A DNA stretch of 64,000 nt, taken from the NCBI GenBank assembly GCA_030149205.1, contig JASBSB010000006.1:434001-498000 (forward strand), given 5' to 3'. The notes beneath the pieces are model-generated. The model had not been told where the DNA came from. It saw only the letters and a list, made by a program, of their open reading frames with translations, and made no database searches. The stretch's first letter is position 1. Every line of letters starts with the position of its first letter. Of this stretch, positions 1 through 8,920 are shown one piece after another. Source of the DNA: Candidatus Heimdallarchaeota archaeon. Lineage in GTDB: Archaea > Asgardarchaeota > Heimdallarchaeia > Heimdallarchaeales > Kariarchaeaceae. Position numbers and translations under genes: made by a program.

Positions 1-986
1 ATTGCATTATTTGAATAACCCATAGCTTTGAGAATCGCAACCTCTCTGCTTCTAAGTCTGGAAAGCAGATATGAATACATTGCAACGAGCACAGCACCTC
101 CAATTAAACCGTAGAAGAAGGAAGAAAGATCTAGATTACTCTTTTCCTTCTTTTCTCTAATGGTGGACTGGGCTACTTGAACCCACTTCCCGAATTGGCT
201 TGGTTGATTTAGAATAGTATCTGTTATCTTCTGTTTCAAATCAGCAACATGATCATAATCAGATGAGCTTGGAATTATTGGATTTTGGGTTTTCACAGTA
301 ATTGATGCAGAATACACATACACATTTGATGCACTTATACCGAAGGCTGCTATTAGCTTATCAAACCCAAAATCAGGTACAAACACCCATAAACTGTTCC
401 TTTTACCACTTCCAAACTTAGCCCCATCAAATAGGCCAGAAACTGTAAAGGACACTTTAGGAACTGCATTTGTTGCATTGGGGGGGGTGTCCCAAACGCT
501 AAATTTACTTCCTACTGCCACAGTGGAAGAGATAAAGACACCATTAGACTGTTGAACCTGAACATCCCCATATGGGATCAACGCTTGGTTGGTTGATGAT
601 GGAAAACTACCATCAATCACCAGAGAAGGATTAATCCAGGGATTTAACCAAGGGTTACTTAAATTCAGACTGAAAATTCTAAGATTGTTCCCAACATCGA
701 AATATCTATACAAGACTGCATCCTGAATTGAGTAATTTACTTTCAGTACCCTAACTGCATCGATTAATTTGTTCCCTTCTGCTTGAGTCACTCCATAGGT
801 TGTTGATTGTGTTAGGAACATACCTCTCTGATCCAAATAATTTGTGGTAACGTAAGAATCTAAGGTATTCACAAAAAAGGCCACAAACGTAGCAGTGAGA
901 CCAAACATAAGTAGAAAAACAATAAATCTTCTTTTATTTCGTGTGGTGAACCTGATAGATCGACGAAATACTCTGAGATTTCCCAT
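1..986 (-). CDS. FtsX/MacB-type ABC permease, partial (C-terminus beyond left edge)
   Basis: The frame opens with ATG at 986 (MGNLRVFRRSIRF) and stays open for 328 codons to the window edge. A first membrane segment lies at about residues 19-40. A long extracytoplasmic region of about 250 residues follows, then a second membrane segment at about 298-316. Directly after it comes RSREVAILKAMGYSN, the signature of FtsX/MacB permeases next to the second helix. Known members work with an ABC ATPase in lipoprotein export, mechanotransmission or cell-wall signalling. No ATPase gene is visible, so it would lie to the left. A run of eight G at 480-487 falls inside the gene, but the frame is intact across it. 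Substrate unknown. Confidence 0.8.
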   Translation of the reverse strand, partial: MGNLRVFRRSIRFTTRNKRRFIVFLLMFGLTATFVAFFVNTLDSYVTTNYLDQRGMFLTQSTTYGVTQAEGNKLIDAVRVLKVNYSIQDAVLYRYFDVGNNLRIFSLNLSNPWLNPWINPSLVIDGSFPSSTNQALIPYGDVQVQQSNGVFISSTVAVGSKFSVWDTPPNATNAVPKVSFTVSGLFDGAKFGSGKRNSLWVFVPDFGFDKLIAAFGISASNVYVYSASITVKTQNPIIPSSSDYDHVADLKQKITDTILNQPSQFGKWVQVAQSTIREKKEKSNLDLSSFFYGLIGGAVLVAMYSYLLSRLRSREVAILKAMGYSNNA

Positions 987-1158
987 CTTATACTCAAAAT
1001 TGATAAGAAGTTAAAAAGTTTTAACTTTCCATTTAAAAAAAAACATAGTTTATACGCATTGCTTACCCTTTTATTACATTATCTTCCATAAGGTTAAACG
1101 AAATAATTCAAATATAATGTAACAAATTTTTACGAAATCTGATAATTTCTTAGCATAA

Positions 1159-1166
1159 TTTATATA
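1159..1166 (+). promoter_or_regulatory. TATA box of the coxB-coxA operon
   Basis: TTTATATA sits about 55 bases before the coxB start codon in a very AT-rich leader. It predicts transcription starting near 1190 and leaves a short leader with an AAGGTG Shine-Dalgarno motif at 1206-1211. Assigned by pattern only. Confidence 0.45.
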
Positions 1167-1220
1167 GTTAAAATAAAACTTCAAATTAGCTTTAAAAAAA
1201 ATAGCAAAGGTGTCAGAATT

Positions 1221-1949
1221 ATGTTTATAAAAAACGTAGTAAAATTTCTATTGGGATTAACTATATTTGCAGTTATATCCCTATTGTATGCATTGTTTAG
1301 TTCTCCTGGTGGATTTAAAATGGGGGGAATGCAGACCAGTACGTTTGACCTTTCAAAATGGTCTATTGTTCAATTCAGCTTATTTTCAATACAATTCGGT
1401 CTTGTTGTATTCTTAGTGATTTTATATTTTGGGTTTGCACGAAAATCTCTTGAAAATGAAGTCCCAGAAGAGACCCACAAAAAGATCGAAGTGTTTGAGA
1501 AAAAATATTTTTGGATCGCAATAAGCATTTTATTAGTTATGCTGCTTCTAACTGTCGCTATACCTCTCACGACAAATCAACTTGCACAGGCCAGAGATAA
1601 TAGAACCAGAATTAGCTCATCGGATACTCTAATATACGCTCATGCGTTTCAGTTTGGGTTTGAATTTAAGACCAATGGAACTGGTTCAGTAACGAATAAC
1701 ACATGGATGCCCACATTGACATTAATTAAGGATAAACTCTATGAATTTGTTCTGTTTACCTCAGATACAACCCACGGGTTTGGAGTGTACTCACCACAGA
1801 ACTTGCTTGTAGACCAATCACAAATTGTCCCTGGATATAACACGCACTTCCTGATGAAATTTACTGAGACAGGAGTATATACAATTAGATGTATGGAATA
1901 TTGTGGAGCAGGGCATCAAATTATGGAAACCACAATCACAGTGGCTTGA
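1221..1949 (+). CDS. coxB: cytochrome c oxidase subunit II (CuA subunit)
   Basis: This 242-residue protein has three predicted membrane helices (about residues 6-26, 48-72 and 96-115) and then a C-terminal cupredoxin domain. The binuclear CuA ligands are complete: a His in THGFGVY, and CMEYCGAGHQIM supplying the two Cys, the Glu backbone ligand, His and Met. Subunit II accepts electrons from cytochrome c or a blue copper protein on the outer face and passes them to subunit I. The intact CuA site points to a cytochrome/copper-protein oxidase rather than a quinol oxidase. The gene is followed within ten bases by coxA, so the two form an operon. Three helices are one or two more than in many CoxB proteins. 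Confidence 0.93.
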   Translation: MFIKNVVKFLLGLTIFAVISLLYALFSSPGGFKMGGMQTSTFDLSKWSIVQFSLFSIQFGLVVFLVILYFGFARKSLENEVPEETHKKIEVFEKKYFWIAISILLVMLLLTVAIPLTTNQLAQARDNRTRISSSDTLIYAHAFQFGFEFKTNGTGSVTNNTWMPTLTLIKDKLYEFVLFTSDTTHGFGVYSPQNLLVDQSQIVPGYNTHFLMKFTETGVYTIRCMEYCGAGHQIMETTITVA

Positions 1950-1959
1950 GGTGAACAAT

Positions 1960-3453
1960 ATGGAAGAAAAAGATTTTATTAAAGAAGCAAAAGAATTATC
2001 AATTGGATATTTTATCACGGGTATTCTTGTACTCGGTTTAGCAGTACTCTTAGGATTTATCGCTAGAACATCTCAAAGTGGGATGTTTGTGATTTCCCCT
2101 AGCATGTTCTATACCCTAATTACTTTACATGGGATGCTGGCCTTCGTAGGATGGGGTACCTTCGTGGCGATGGGCTTAACTTGGTATACACTTGTCAAGG
2201 CATTAAATGCACCACTCCATAGTGTTAAACTAGTAAGATTTATTTATTGGAATTTTATGACTGGAGCAGCCATGTTGATAATCGGATCATTTTGGGGTGG
2301 TTTTGCAGGATCTTGGGTATTTTTATATCCTATTACGTTCCATGGAAATTGGCCTGCATGGGCATCATTTTTCTGGACCTTAGGTGTGATATTAGCTGGA
2401 GTTAGCATTATACTATATGGGTTAGAAATTCTACTCACAATCAGATCGGCTGGTTATTCACTTTGGGATTCATGGGGTTTTGAGTCATGGAAGAAGTCTG
2501 ATGTCAACGATTACACTTTCCCAATTGCAGCTGTTCCATTATCAATCATTGGGATTGGTATGATAATTGCAACTATTCCTTTTGCATATCTCTTGATCTA
2601 TCAATTACTTGAGATTTTAGGAGTTGTTGGAACTATGGACGCTCTTTTAGCAAAGAATTTGCTATGGTGGTTCGGTCATCCAGTTGTCTATCTTATTCTG
2701 TTCCCAGTCGTGGGTATGATATATCAAATGGTTCTTGATAACACAGGAAGAAAAAGACTAATTGGAGAAAGACTGACCAAATTAGGATGGTCTATTGCTT
2801 TCATTGTTCAAAATATTGTTGGCGCTCATCATATTTACATGGATCTTGTTCAATCAGCTTGGATTCCAATTTTCAGTCAAGTTTCAACATATGTTATTGT
2901 TTTACCATCTGTTGTATCCTTGTATGCTATTGTGGGTACGATCTTAATAGCTAAAATTGAATGGAACCTGATCACAAAATATTTGGTAACAACTATTATT
3001 TTCTGGTTTTTAGCAGGTATCTCTGGAATTATCCAAGCAACAATGGCATTTAATGTTTTTGTTCATAACTCGCTTTACATTGTTGCTCATTTCCACACAA
3101 TGGCACTCTTAGGATTGAGTTCAATGCTCTTCGCAACTGGCTTTTATATAGTTCAAGATTATACTGGAGTTGACATCCAAAACAACAGATGGGCAAATGT
3201 CGGCTTTTGGAGTATTATGATTGGAGCGTTGAGTTTTACCAGTATGTGGTTTATCCAAGGAATGTGGGGTGGAATCAGAAGAGATGCCTTGTCAACACCT
3301 ACAAACTTGACCATTCTAACTGACTTAAGCATTCCATTTATGTTATTAACCGTTTTTGGAATACTTGTAAATGTATACCTAGCTATTAGACCATTTGCAA
3401 ATCTTAACCAAATAGATGTGTATCATGAAGAAAAAAACCCCTCAACTAATTAG
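1960..3453 (+). CDS. coxA: heme-copper oxidase subunit I, B-type
   Basis: This is a 497-residue catalytic subunit with about twelve membrane helices. All metal ligands are visible: the low-spin heme His in TLHGMLAF, the CuB His with its cross-linked Tyr in GHPVVYLILFP, the CuB His pair in GAHHIYMD, and the paired heme ligands in AHFHTMA. The HPVVY motif lacks the Glu of A-type enzymes (HPEVY), and HHIYMD resembles ba3 oxidases, so a B-type enzyme is inferred. It would reduce oxygen and pump protons. The start chosen is ATG 1960, preceded by GAGGTGA overlapping the coxB stop. A longer frame from 1903 would overlap coxB. No coxC, heme synthase or Sco gene lies nearby. Confidence 0.93.
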   Translation: MEEKDFIKEAKELSIGYFITGILVLGLAVLLGFIARTSQSGMFVISPSMFYTLITLHGMLAFVGWGTFVAMGLTWYTLVKALNAPLHSVKLVRFIYWNFMTGAAMLIIGSFWGGFAGSWVFLYPITFHGNWPAWASFFWTLGVILAGVSIILYGLEILLTIRSAGYSLWDSWGFESWKKSDVNDYTFPIAAVPLSIIGIGMIIATIPFAYLLIYQLLEILGVVGTMDALLAKNLLWWFGHPVVYLILFPVVGMIYQMVLDNTGRKRLIGERLTKLGWSIAFIVQNIVGAHHIYMDLVQSAWIPIFSQVSTYVIVLPSVVSLYAIVGTILIAKIEWNLITKYLVTTIIFWFLAGISGIIQATMAFNVFVHNSLYIVAHFHTMALLGLSSMLFATGFYIVQDYTGVDIQNNRWANVGFWSIMIGALSFTSMWFIQGMWGGIRRDALSTPTNLTILTDLSIPFMLLTVFGILVNVYLAIRPFANLNQIDVYHEEKNPSTN

Positions 3454-3501
3454 ATCAAATTAAGACTTCAAAGCTTATGTTTAGTTGGATATGTAAATGC
3501 A

Positions 3502-4521
3502 TTATTTTATAATCAAGGTAATATGCTTCTCTATGAGGTATTTTTTGGCTCGATCTGTTATTTGAGAATTTGAAATAGACAGTGATTTTAAACCTGAGAG
3601 AACTTCAAAGTCTTCTTGATCTAATTTTCTATCAAAGGGGTTATTTGACAATAACAGTACATGTAGATTACTTAATGATGAAAGCCTCTCCACTAACTGC
3701 TTTGTTTGAGAAATCTGATTTGACTCAAGAGAAAGTAATTCTAAGTTCGATAATAAACTGAAATCACTAGGGAGCTGCTGAAGGTAATTGTTGTTTAAAT
3801 GTACCATCAATAAATTTCTTAATTGACAAATACTTTGAGGTAATTCAAAAAGTCGATTATAAGAGATTGCTAAAGCCTTGAGTTTAATTAACTCTTTAAT
3901 TTTGGTCGGTAATATTGTAATATTGTTTCTGCTTAAAATTAATGTTTCCAGCGAGTGAAATTTGAACAGTTCAGGAGGAATTTCTTTTAACTTAAAATTC
4001 ATTAAATTCAAAAACTTTTGGTCACCATGAGCAAAATTCTCACCTAGAGGATATTTTCTGTTTCCTTTCTTTATTTTTACTGTGATTTCATCAGAATTGT
4101 GATGTTGAGTAGAAATGGGATCAATTACTATTAACTTTTTACCATTCAATGTTTTTGGGAGATGGAAATATTGAATCTGATCTACGATGATTTGCTTTAG
4201 CTTAGTAAGGTTGCTAAGGTCAGGGACAAACACAAATTTATTGTGATTAATTTTTAGTATCTCTAATTTTTTAAGTAGAAGAACATTTTCAGGGAAAGTT
4301 TCAAGATTGTTATGTGATAGGTCGATCTCAACCAAGTTTTTATAATACTGGATTTCGGGTGGGAGGGATTTAAGTTTGTTTCCCGATACCAAGAGAACCT
4401 TTAATTTTTCCAATAAGGTTGTTGAAAGAGAGAATTCAGTCAAGTTCTGATTTTCTAAATTTAGTTCTTCATTTGAAATTAAAATGATGTTTTCTTCTTC
4501 TATAAGTTTTATTGTCAACAA
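3502..4521 (-). CDS. leucine-rich-repeat protein
   Basis: This 339-residue protein is built from two blocks of LxxLxLxxNxLxxLP-type repeats, at about residues 35-125 and 170-325. Between them is a 45-residue non-repeat insert containing a basic KIKKGNRK stretch. There is no signal peptide, membrane helix or GTPase domain, so it is probably a cytoplasmic protein-binding scaffold. The frame begins with TTG at 4521, right after an in-frame TAG. No ATG lies near the N-terminus, and a TATA-like TATAAAA about 25 bases upstream suggests a leaderless transcript. It is one of three LRR genes in the window (also 6702 and 35460). The ligand is unknown. Confidence 0.85.
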   Translation of the reverse strand: MLTIKLIEEENIILISNEELNLENQNLTEFSLSTTLLEKLKVLLVSGNKLKSLPPEIQYYKNLVEIDLSHNNLETFPENVLLLKKLEILKINHNKFVFVPDLSNLTKLKQIIVDQIQYFHLPKTLNGKKLIVIDPISTQHHNSDEITVKIKKGNRKYPLGENFAHGDQKFLNLMNFKLKEIPPELFKFHSLETLILSRNNITILPTKIKELIKLKALAISYNRLFELPQSICQLRNLLMVHLNNNYLQQLPSDFSLLSNLELLSLESNQISQTKQLVERLSSLSNLHVLLLSNNPFDRKLDQEDFEVLSGLKSLSISNSQITDRAKKYLIEKHITLIIK

Positions 4522-4652
4522 TACCTATACTAAGAGTAGTTTTATAGATTTTAAGTCTTCTCATGAAAATACTACATTTGGGTAATATGGGGCTTCTAAC
4601 TCAACTATTCAATCAATCAAATAATTTAAAGATTATGCAAATATGTTTTTTA

Positions 4653-4762
4653 TGCGTAAGCCGGGAAATTCGGAAATTTGAATTTCTATCGAACCCGGAA
4701 CTAGAGCTTCCTTTGAAATAATTCTTGGAAGGCTCCCATGATGGCCATTTCACCACTTACGC
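4653..4762 (-). tRNA. tRNA-Gly(TCC) with two introns
   Basis: Acceptor arms GCGTAAG and CTTACGC pair fully, with discriminator A and no encoded CCA. The D arm is GTGA/TCAT, the anticodon stem GGAGC/GCTCT and the T stem CCGGG/CCCGG. The anticodon loop reads CTTCCA...A, giving TCC, with a 17-base intron at the canonical 37/38 site (about 4709-4725). The T-loop starts TTCGA and is interrupted by a second intron of about 21 bases (about 4668-4688). That intron can fold as a GAAAT/ATTTC hairpin. Removing both leaves 72 bases. Intron borders may shift by one or two bases. Confidence 0.92.
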
Positions 4763-4832
4763 AAGAATGGCTAAATTAAGTCTAATGTTAACCTTTTTTA
4801 ATTTTTCATTAGCATTCAGGTAAAGATTAAAT

Positions 4833-6470
4833 TTATGTGAAAACACTGTTTGTTAATCTACCAGAAGCAGCTCCATAGGCTTTTTCACTCATATTTAACT
4901 TTTTAACAAATAATTCTTTTGTATTAGGTTGCAAAAAGATATCCCTCATCTGTATAGTTTGTTCAACGAGGTTAGTTAAGCCTTCAACCGCATTTTTAAT
5001 AACAAGATCATTTTCTAGAGCATCTGGTAACCAATCAAAAAAAGATGTAGCCTTAGGAGAAACCGGGAGATAGGAAATAGACTTATGCTTCCCAAAAATT
5101 CCAGACTTATCCAGTTTTTTTAGATTTGTTGGTAAGACAACAGGAGGGATCGTAATTGTGGCTAAATCATTTCCATTGTTATTTACGTATTGAAAGAGGT
5201 AAAACGGGATATAAAGGGTTAGAAAATCTCCAGGCGACCTAGTTTTAAGCTCTTCTGATGCAAGGGTTGGAGCACCTTCCATACTAATTTTCTTCTCCAA
5301 TTCTTTCTTCCACTTTAGTTTTTTATCTGAATATTCATCCAATTTTGTTTTTGAAGCCGTCACTTTTGATTCTAGATCTGCTAACTCAGTTTGACTTCTC
5401 GTCAAGCCTTGTTCATACTCCATTTTTATTGCTTCAATGTCTTGTTGAGCCTTTTTTTCAAGGTCTTGTTTTTCCATCAAAAAATCGGCATCCAAATCAG
5501 CAGAAGTATTTTGAGTTGAAGTTACATTGCGTCTTGCAGTGTGAAGATCATTAAAAAATACATCAGTTGCATCTTTGAGTTCCTCAATGAGTTTTTGTGC
5601 TTGGAGTATTGGATCATTCTTGGTATCCTTCTCTAAAGCTTCAAATGCACCTAAGAGTTTTACGATCTCTTTTCCATCTTTAACTATATTTCTTCCAACA
5701 ATCTTTTGAAAGGTTGCAAGGTTTGACTGTTTCTTTTTATCTAGATCTTTTTCGAGTACACTTATTGACTTTTCAAGGTCTGACTGTCTGCTTTTGATTT
5801 TGGAGGCCTCAGTAGCTTTTATGGTTTTTAATTCCTGTGTCCAAAAAGCCATTTTCTCTTTAAGAGTGCTCTCTTGATCTGAAACATTTTTTTGAAATGC
5901 CTCTTCAATAATTGCAAGCCTAGAGTCAATTTCTTTACCAAGGGTTGCTTGATCCAAAATTGTGGTGTTAATTGCCTTTATGTCTGCTTTTATCTCATTA
6001 AGTGGTCTTCGTGAGGGCAAGGGAGTAAATTCCCAATTACCTGAAACTCTTGGTGCTGCAAGGAGTGCATTTAATATTGTTAACTCCTCTCTACTCACTC
6101 CACCTTTTAACACCTCATAATCGACCTTAAGATTCATGATTTTCTTGTAAATCTGATTAAGCTCAAGGTTTTTTTGGTTATCTACAAATGTTCTTAGCTC
6201 TTGGTTGGAGACCAGATTTGTCGTTGGAATTCTAATTTCTCGGTTACTTGAAGGGTTAATAGCCAAATATCCACCTGATCTGGTTTGAGAAAGAAATATA
6301 GGAATTGAAGTTTTAGAGATCCGTGTAACTTTTTCGTATTTCTTAATTGATTTGTCTCCATAAAAATCAGTTGCTAGAATTAACATACCAACCGTCTCTG
6401 CAACCTGATCCTCCTGGTTTGAGAGTTGTGACTGATGAAATTTTACTTTGATGTCCTGTGAGTCTGCCAT
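4833..6470 (-). CDS. large soluble coiled-coil protein, unknown function
   Basis: I do not recognise a family for this 545-residue protein. The N-terminal 90 residues look globular with beta-type segments (for example GGYLAINPSSNREIRIP). Residues about 100-390 are strongly helical and charged, with heptad-like patterns and many Lys and Glu, consistent with a long coiled coil. The C-terminal 150 residues are globular again and Pro/Phe rich (LTLYIPFYLFQYVNNNGND). No signal peptide, membrane helix or Walker motif is present. Its dumbbell-like layout suits a structural or tethering role, but that is a guess. It is monocistronic, between tRNA-Gly and an LRR gene read the other way. Confidence 0.8.
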   Translation of the reverse strand: MADSQDIKVKFHQSQLSNQEDQVAETVGMLILATDFYGDKSIKKYEKVTRISKTSIPIFLSQTRSGGYLAINPSSNREIRIPTTNLVSNQELRTFVDNQKNLELNQIYKKIMNLKVDYEVLKGGVSREELTILNALLAAPRVSGNWEFTPLPSRRPLNEIKADIKAINTTILDQATLGKEIDSRLAIIEEAFQKNVSDQESTLKEKMAFWTQELKTIKATEASKIKSRQSDLEKSISVLEKDLDKKKQSNLATFQKIVGRNIVKDGKEIVKLLGAFEALEKDTKNDPILQAQKLIEELKDATDVFFNDLHTARRNVTSTQNTSADLDADFLMEKQDLEKKAQQDIEAIKMEYEQGLTRSQTELADLESKVTASKTKLDEYSDKKLKWKKELEKKISMEGAPTLASEELKTRSPGDFLTLYIPFYLFQYVNNNGNDLATITIPPVVLPTNLKKLDKSGIFGKHKSISYLPVSPKATSFFDWLPDALENDLVIKNAVEGLTNLVEQTIQMRDIFLQPNTKELFVKKLNMSEKAYGAASGRLTNSVFT

Positions 6471-6701
6471 AATAATATCAACTAAGTATAGATAAGTCTA
6501 TGAGTAAATCCATATAAGAATTACGGAGAGGCATTAATTCAATTCTTAATAGTAAATGCAAAGAAAGTATTCTATCAAATTACTTGTCTTTTTGTTCAAC
6601 AATTTTTTTAAGTCAACTTAACATTTTCATTTTTTCAACTTACTTAATTGACTTTTTCGAATTTAAAATTGATTAAGTTTTTATGCACATAAATCATTCG
6701 A

Positions 6702-7853
6702 ATGATAATGATCAATCAAATTAAACTACCTCATCCAATGAAGAGGTTTACCTCTCTTTCTGAAATTGAGGACAGTGAATTGATTGACAAATTCCCTGCA
6801 TTATTGAGAGAGCTTGAAAGTCTAAAGTTGCTTGTTGCAGAATTAAGGCTCTCAGGACAATCTAATAAACCAAGGAACAAAATCAACAAAAACTTAAGTG
6901 ATAAGATCTTTTATAACTTTGGAATTTCTCAAGGTCATATAATTGAACTTAATATCAATTTTGATTTTGATTATATCCCCGACCACCTTTGGAATCTTGA
7001 ACATCTTGAGAAATTAACCTTACAAGGAGTCTGTGGGAATTCTTGTGGAAATTTTGCACGGTTAAAAAATCTCAAAAGTCTTGGCGTATTCTTTACCAAC
7101 AAGGATAGGAACCACCGTAGAATTGTATTTCCCGAAAACTTACAGAATTTATTGATGGTAAATGTAGACGTCAGAGAAAATCCACCAGAATTTAAGAACC
7201 TGAATAGTTTATCCAAGATCATTTTCAGAAAAGTTATTGGAGTTGAGAATATATTAAACCTAGGTGAGCTAACAAACTTATCTCATTTAGACATAGGGGA
7301 AAACAACGTTGAAAACATACCTGAGTCAGTTTTCAATAGTTTTAAAAATTTAAAGGTTCTAAAAGCCGATACAAACAGCATTAAACATATCTCTGAAAAT
7401 ATAAAAAATCTAGAGAAATTGAGAGTTTTAGATTTGGATAACAATTTGTTCACTCATTTTCCAAGAGAAATTACCAAATTAAGTAACCTAAGAGAATTAT
7501 ACATTTCCAACAATGCCATTCAACATATTCCAAGAAGCATTGAAAGATTAAAACGACTGGAAATTTTAAATTTAGCAGACAACAAAATTAGAAGTTTACC
7601 TGATGAGTTTGTTGAATTGATAGGTCTAAAAAGGGTGTTTCTGCAAAATAATAAATTGGTTGAGCTTCCAGAGTTAGTTGGAAAGCTCACAAACCTTGAA
7701 CGTGCTTATTTCAACTCAAACACTATTACCCAAATTCCCAAATCACTGTTCAAAATTCCAAACCTAAAAATATTAAACATCTCATCTAACAGACTGGTTT
7801 ATTCAAGAGAAGAAGTTAAATCTTTCCCCAAGCATATTTATATCACTTTTTAA
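6702..7853 (+). CDS. leucine-rich-repeat protein
   Basis: This is a 383-residue protein. The N-terminal 75 residues are charged and helical. After them come about eleven LRR units of 22-23 residues with the LxxLxLxxNxLxxLP consensus (clearest from residue 185 on, for example LEILNLADNKIRSLPDEF). It lacks a signal peptide and membrane helices. ATG codons at 6702, 6708 and 6738 are all possible starts. It is read divergently from the coiled-coil gene at 4833-6470, across a 230-base AT-rich gap. The gap has an imperfect inverted repeat (6610-6621 with 6644-6654) but no convincing RNA gene. Probable protein-interaction scaffold. Confidence 0.85.
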   Translation: MIMINQIKLPHPMKRFTSLSEIEDSELIDKFPALLRELESLKLLVAELRLSGQSNKPRNKINKNLSDKIFYNFGISQGHIIELNINFDFDYIPDHLWNLEHLEKLTLQGVCGNSCGNFARLKNLKSLGVFFTNKDRNHRRIVFPENLQNLLMVNVDVRENPPEFKNLNSLSKIIFRKVIGVENILNLGELTNLSHLDIGENNVENIPESVFNSFKNLKVLKADTNSIKHISENIKNLEKLRVLDLDNNLFTHFPREITKLSNLRELYISNNAIQHIPRSIERLKRLEILNLADNKIRSLPDEFVELIGLKRVFLQNNKLVELPELVGKLTNLERAYFNSNTITQIPKSLFKIPNLKILNISSNRLVYSREEVKSFPKHIYITF

Positions 7854-7924
7854 GTTCAGACCTTCAATTATTATGTTAACAAATAGAACAATTCTTAATA
7901 ATCGAAAAGATAGAGAACTAGAAG

Positions 7925-8920
7925 ATGGCTCAGACAAAACCTAAATTGGAACAAAAAACCAAAAATTTGAGCATTGAAAGAAACGAGGGAACTGTTCTCG
8001 ACCTGAACTGGATAAATTCCATTCGTGTAAATAAAAGTGCGGTTGAACGAAGGGCAAGCAGTCTTACTAAAAGGAGATCTGTCAAGAAAGATTGGCAGAT
8101 CGCATGGCTCTTGAAGGCAGTAACTTGTATAGATTTAACCACACTCTCAGGAGACGATACCGAGGGGAAGATCAAACGACTTTGTACTAAGGCCAAGGTA
8201 CCTATAAGAAAAGAAATTTTAGAAAAATTATCCATCAATTCTAAAAGTTTTCACACTGGAGCTGTTTGTGTGTATCCCGAGTTTATTTCAGAAGCATCAG
8301 AAGAGGTAAAGGGTGCTGGTATCCCAGTTGCAGCAGTTTCAACAGGTTTTCCAGCCGGACATATTCCTTTTGATCTGAAGTTAAAAGATATAGAATACTG
8401 TGTTGCAAATGGTGCTGACGAAATAGACATTGTGATAAACAGAAAGCTAGTTCTTCAGGGAAAATGGAAGGAGCTCTACGAAGAAGTTTCAGCATTTAGA
8501 ATTGCCTGTGGAGATGCTCACATGAAAACTATATTAGCAACTGGAGAGTTGGGGACGTTAAGAAATGTTGCTAAAGCCTCTGTTGTCTGTATGATGGCTG
8601 GAGCAGATTTTATCAAAACATCAACAGGAAAAGAAACAGAAAACGCAACATTACCTGTGAGCCTTGTGATGGTTAGAATGATTCGTGAATTTTACAAAAA
8701 AACGGGGTATAAGGTTGGTTTCAAACCTGCGGGAGGTATAAAAACTGCAAAACAAAGTATTCAATGGCTTATTCTCATAAAAGAGGAGCTGGGGGATGAA
8801 TGGTTAACTCCAAAATTGTTTAGGTTTGGAGCAAGTAGCCTTTTGGCTGACATTGAAAGACAGTTAGAATATCATGTTGAGGGATTCTATTCTGCTGCAA
8901 ACAGGAATCCGGTGAGTTAA
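7925..8920 (+). CDS. deoC: deoxyribose-phosphate aldolase
   Basis: The enzyme splits 2-deoxyribose 5-phosphate into glyceraldehyde 3-phosphate and acetaldehyde in deoxynucleoside breakdown. The TIM-barrel motifs are complete: EIDIVI with the proton-relay Asp, the Schiff-base Lys in FIKTSTGK (about residue 230), and the second Lys in GFKPAGGI (about 265). At 331 residues it is longer than the usual 220-260, because of an 80-residue Lys/Arg-rich N-terminal extension before the barrel. Its stop codon directly abuts the aldehyde dehydrogenase start. The product acetaldehyde can therefore be passed to the next enzyme made from the same transcript. Confidence 0.95.
   Translation: MAQTKPKLEQKTKNLSIERNEGTVLDLNWINSIRVNKSAVERRASSLTKRRSVKKDWQIAWLLKAVTCIDLTTLSGDDTEGKIKRLCTKAKVPIRKEILEKLSINSKSFHTGAVCVYPEFISEASEEVKGAGIPVAAVSTGFPAGHIPFDLKLKDIEYCVANGADEIDIVINRKLVLQGKWKELYEEVSAFRIACGDAHMKTILATGELGTLRNVAKASVVCMMAGADFIKTSTGKETENATLPVSLVMVRMIREFYKKTGYKVGFKPAGGIKTAKQSIQWLILIKEELGDEWLTPKLFRFGASSLLADIERQLEYHVEGFYSAANRNPVS

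Noticed and set aside
480..487. Run of eight G as a likely sequencing frameshift in the FtsX-like gene
   Set aside because: The reading frame is continuous and protein-like on both sides, so the length is consistent with a functional gene.
1903..1959. N-terminal extension of CoxA starting inside coxB
   Set aside because: It overlaps coxB in another frame; ATG 1960 has a GAGGTGA motif and the extra 19 residues do not look like a membrane-protein start.
6610..6654. Inverted repeat AAGTCAACTTAA/TTAATTGACTT before the LRR gene at 6702
   Set aside because: Imperfect and built of A/T-rich words in an AT-rich gap; no clear relation to a TATA box.
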